Origin: Mesotoga sp.
GTDB lineage: Bacteria; Thermotogota; Thermotogae; Petrotogales; Kosmotogaceae
Reading direction: 5' to 3'
Assembly (NCBI GenBank): GCA_011620045.1
Contig: WOZY01000195.1
Location: 1-7,971, forward strand
DNA: 7,971 bases
The first letter of the stretch is position 1. Each line of letters starts with the position of its first letter. Position numbers and translations under genes: made by a program. Under the pieces are notes generated by a model. The model ran no database searches. It was not told the origin of the DNA and saw only the letters and a list, made by a program, of their open reading frames with translations. Shown piece by piece: positions 6,783-7,971 of the stretch.

Positions 6783-7577
6783 TCACGCACCTCCTAACAG
6801 GTCTCTCAGAAGAAGAGCATTGTGAACTGCTCTTCCCATGTAGCAATTATTAAAAAAAACAAAGACTGGTAGATCACGTTTATGAAATTCTAGCACATCG
6901 ATGGCAAAACGTCTCAAGTCATTTTCCGAGTAATCGTAGTTGTATCTTTCACTTCCGTTGCTGTTGAACCAATCGGGATTTCTTCCGTGAAATCTGAAGT
7001 AAGCACCCCGAGAACCTGCCCTGGGAATATAAGGAAACAACCCGCCGATAGTCGGTTCGTCAACTGTTACAGGTATTCCGCCCACCTTCTCGACCACTTC
7101 AAAGGCAGCTTCGTTTGCCCAGCTATCGTGTCTGAATTCGAAGGCCAGGACATTACTATTCGGGTCGAAAGATGCAGCGATCTCTTCAATATACACCCTG
7201 TTTCTCTCATTGAATTTGAACGACCACGGAAACTGGAAAAGTACCGGCCCCAGCCTGCCCTCTTCCCGCATGGATTGAAGAGCTTGATAGAATTCACCGG
7301 ATACTTTCCTCAACTCTCCGGAATTACCCTTCCATAGATCATGAGTTGCCTGTCCCGGTGCCTTAACTGCAAATGTCATCTCTCCGTGTATCTTCCTGAG
7401 GATGCCCGTGATTGTCTTGATAGATGGCATTCGATAATATGTGAAATTCAATTCAACCGAGTTGAATCTCCATACTGAATGGTAATATCTGAGCATCTGG
7501 GAAGAGCTGATCTCTGAAGGGTATGCCGTCCCCACCCAGTCGGGGAATGAGTAGCCGCTCGTCCCCAGATAGACCAC
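6783..7577 (-). CDS. DUF72 (YecE-like) TIM-barrel protein
   Basis: A 264-residue DUF72 family protein of normal length. The usual motifs are present: GTSGYSF at the N terminus (5-11), FNSVELNFTYYRMP (38-51), FAVKAP (69-74), LGPVLFQFPWSF (109-120), AFEFRHDSW (145-153), VDEP (172-175), YFRFHGRN (193-200) and FVFFNNCYMGRAVHNAL (239-255). The family has a TIM-barrel fold, known from the Thermotoga maritima structure TM1631, which has been likened to nucleic-acid-processing barrels. No activity has been firmly established, so none is assigned. The start is GTG 7577, with GAGGAG five bases upstream; its G is also the last base of the pduL TAG stop, so the two genes overlap by one base and are probably translationally coupled. 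The 109-residue gene follows 7 bases later. Confidence 0.93.
   Translation of the reverse strand: MVYLGTSGYSFPDWVGTAYPSEISSSQMLRYYHSVWRFNSVELNFTYYRMPSIKTITGILRKIHGEMTFAVKAPGQATHDLWKGNSGELRKVSGEFYQALQSMREEGRLGPVLFQFPWSFKFNERNRVYIEEIAASFDPNSNVLAFEFRHDSWANEAAFEVVEKVGGIPVTVDEPTIGGLFPYIPRAGSRGAYFRFHGRNPDWFNSNGSERYNYDYSENDLRRFAIDVLEFHKRDLPVFVFFNNCYMGRAVHNALLLRDLLGGA
6788..6795 (-). promoter_or_regulatory. Widely spaced ribosome binding site of the 109-residue gene
   Basis: AGGAGGTG on the minus strand overlaps the last codons of the DUF72 gene. It is separated from ATG 6775 by 12 bases, against 5-7 for the other start sites in this window. Translation may be reduced or depend on ribosomes finishing DUF72. 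Confidence 0.5.
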
Positions 7578-7971
7578 TATAACTCCTCGATAATGAACAC
7601 TGGATCGTTGTTGTTCAATATTGCAGCGTTTGCTTCATCCACATCGACATGGAATTCCAGAGCATAACTCGAGTGCACTCTAACCAGAACGTCGTCGAAG
7701 ATCACTTTTCGAATTCCGGTACCCTCGGCATAGACCATTACTATCTCCTTGTCCTCCACACCATATACCCTGGCGTCCTCGGGTGTCATGTGAATATGCC
7801 TCTTGGCAAGCATCACTCCGGAATCGAGAACAACAGTTCCTTCAGGACCGACAATCGTTAAGCCGGGAGTATCCGCGTGGTCACCGGAATCCTTAATGGG
7901 TGGCTTTATTCCCAGGGAAAAAGAGTCGGTTCTCGATACCTCTATCTGAGTGGCCTTTCTCGCAGGGCCCA
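7577..7971 (-). CDS. pduL: Phosphate acyltransferase PduL, C-terminal part (cut by window edge)
   Basis: PduL interconverts acyl-CoA plus phosphate with acyl-phosphate plus CoA. It serves as propanoyl-transferase in propanediol microcompartments and as a substitute phosphotransacetylase in many fermenters. The frame is open to the right edge, giving 130 visible residues of a family usually near 210; the GTG at 7816 is an internal Val codon. Seen in order are VSRTDSFSLGIKPPIKDSGD (11-30), PGLTIVGPEGTVVL (35-48), the signature AKRHIHMTPEDA (55-66), FDDVLVRVHSSYALEFHVDVDEANAA (91-116) and a NNNDPV end. From knowledge of the family, the two histidines of RHIH (58, 60) and the one in EFHVD (107) are metal ligands, and all are present. 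Its N terminus, where a microcompartment targeting peptide would lie, is outside the window. It heads the visible operon and is coupled to DUF72. Confidence 0.93.
   Translation of the reverse strand, partial: GPARKATQIEVSRTDSFSLGIKPPIKDSGDHADTPGLTIVGPEGTVVLDSGVMLAKRHIHMTPEDARVYGVEDKEIVMVYAEGTGIRKVIFDDVLVRVHSSYALEFHVDVDEANAAILNNNDPVFIIEEL

Noticed and set aside
7814..7816. GTG start giving a 79-residue pduL product
   Set aside because: The frame continues upstream with clear PduL sequence (SRTD, GPEGTVVL), so this is an internal valine codon.

Overview
The window looks like a chromosomal segment of a bacterium in the Thermotogota, most plausibly a mesophilic, moderate-GC member such as Mesotoga or a relative of Kosmotoga. 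This is inference from the proteins (a bacterial-type alpha-glucan phosphorylase, a TM1631-like DUF72 protein, a short QueA, a PduL-type phosphotransacylase) and from strong GGAGG ribosome binding sites; no rRNA or other taxonomic marker is present. Coding density is high, and I see no mobile element, CRISPR array, tRNA, rRNA or phage gene.

Layout, left to right. (1) The C-terminal part of an AI-2E/PerM family membrane protein runs rightward from beyond the left edge to 881. (2) Converging on it is a leftward two-gene operon: a Zc3h12a-like NYN-domain putative ribonuclease (2948-1947) whose end overlaps the start of queA (1966-956). (3) The 114-nt gap 2949-3062 is a divergent promoter region. 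It carries a perfect TTGACA-17-TATAAT promoter for the rightward pair rpmE (ribosomal protein L31) and a YabR-like S1-domain RNA-binding protein, closed by a strong terminator at 3720-3742. (4) A monocistronic alpha-glucan phosphorylase gene, glgP (3852-6419), has its own -10 element and ends at a hairpin terminator. (5) Converging on that hairpin is a tight leftward operon entering from the right edge: pduL (partial), a DUF72 gene that overlaps it by one base, and a 109-residue hypothetical protein.

Functionally, the centre is RNA and translation related: tRNA queuosine modification, a putative RNase, L31 and an S1 protein. The right half concerns carbon and energy metabolism. GlgP releases glucose-1-phosphate from stored or imported glucans, and PduL interconverts acyl-CoA and acyl-phosphate, which would feed ATP formation via acetate kinase.

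Most of the window is ordinary housekeeping sequence. The least explained items are the N-terminal two thirds of the NYN protein, the 109-residue hypothetical protein, the link of DUF72 to pduL, and the overlapping divergent promoters. I did not find a clearly new biological system.
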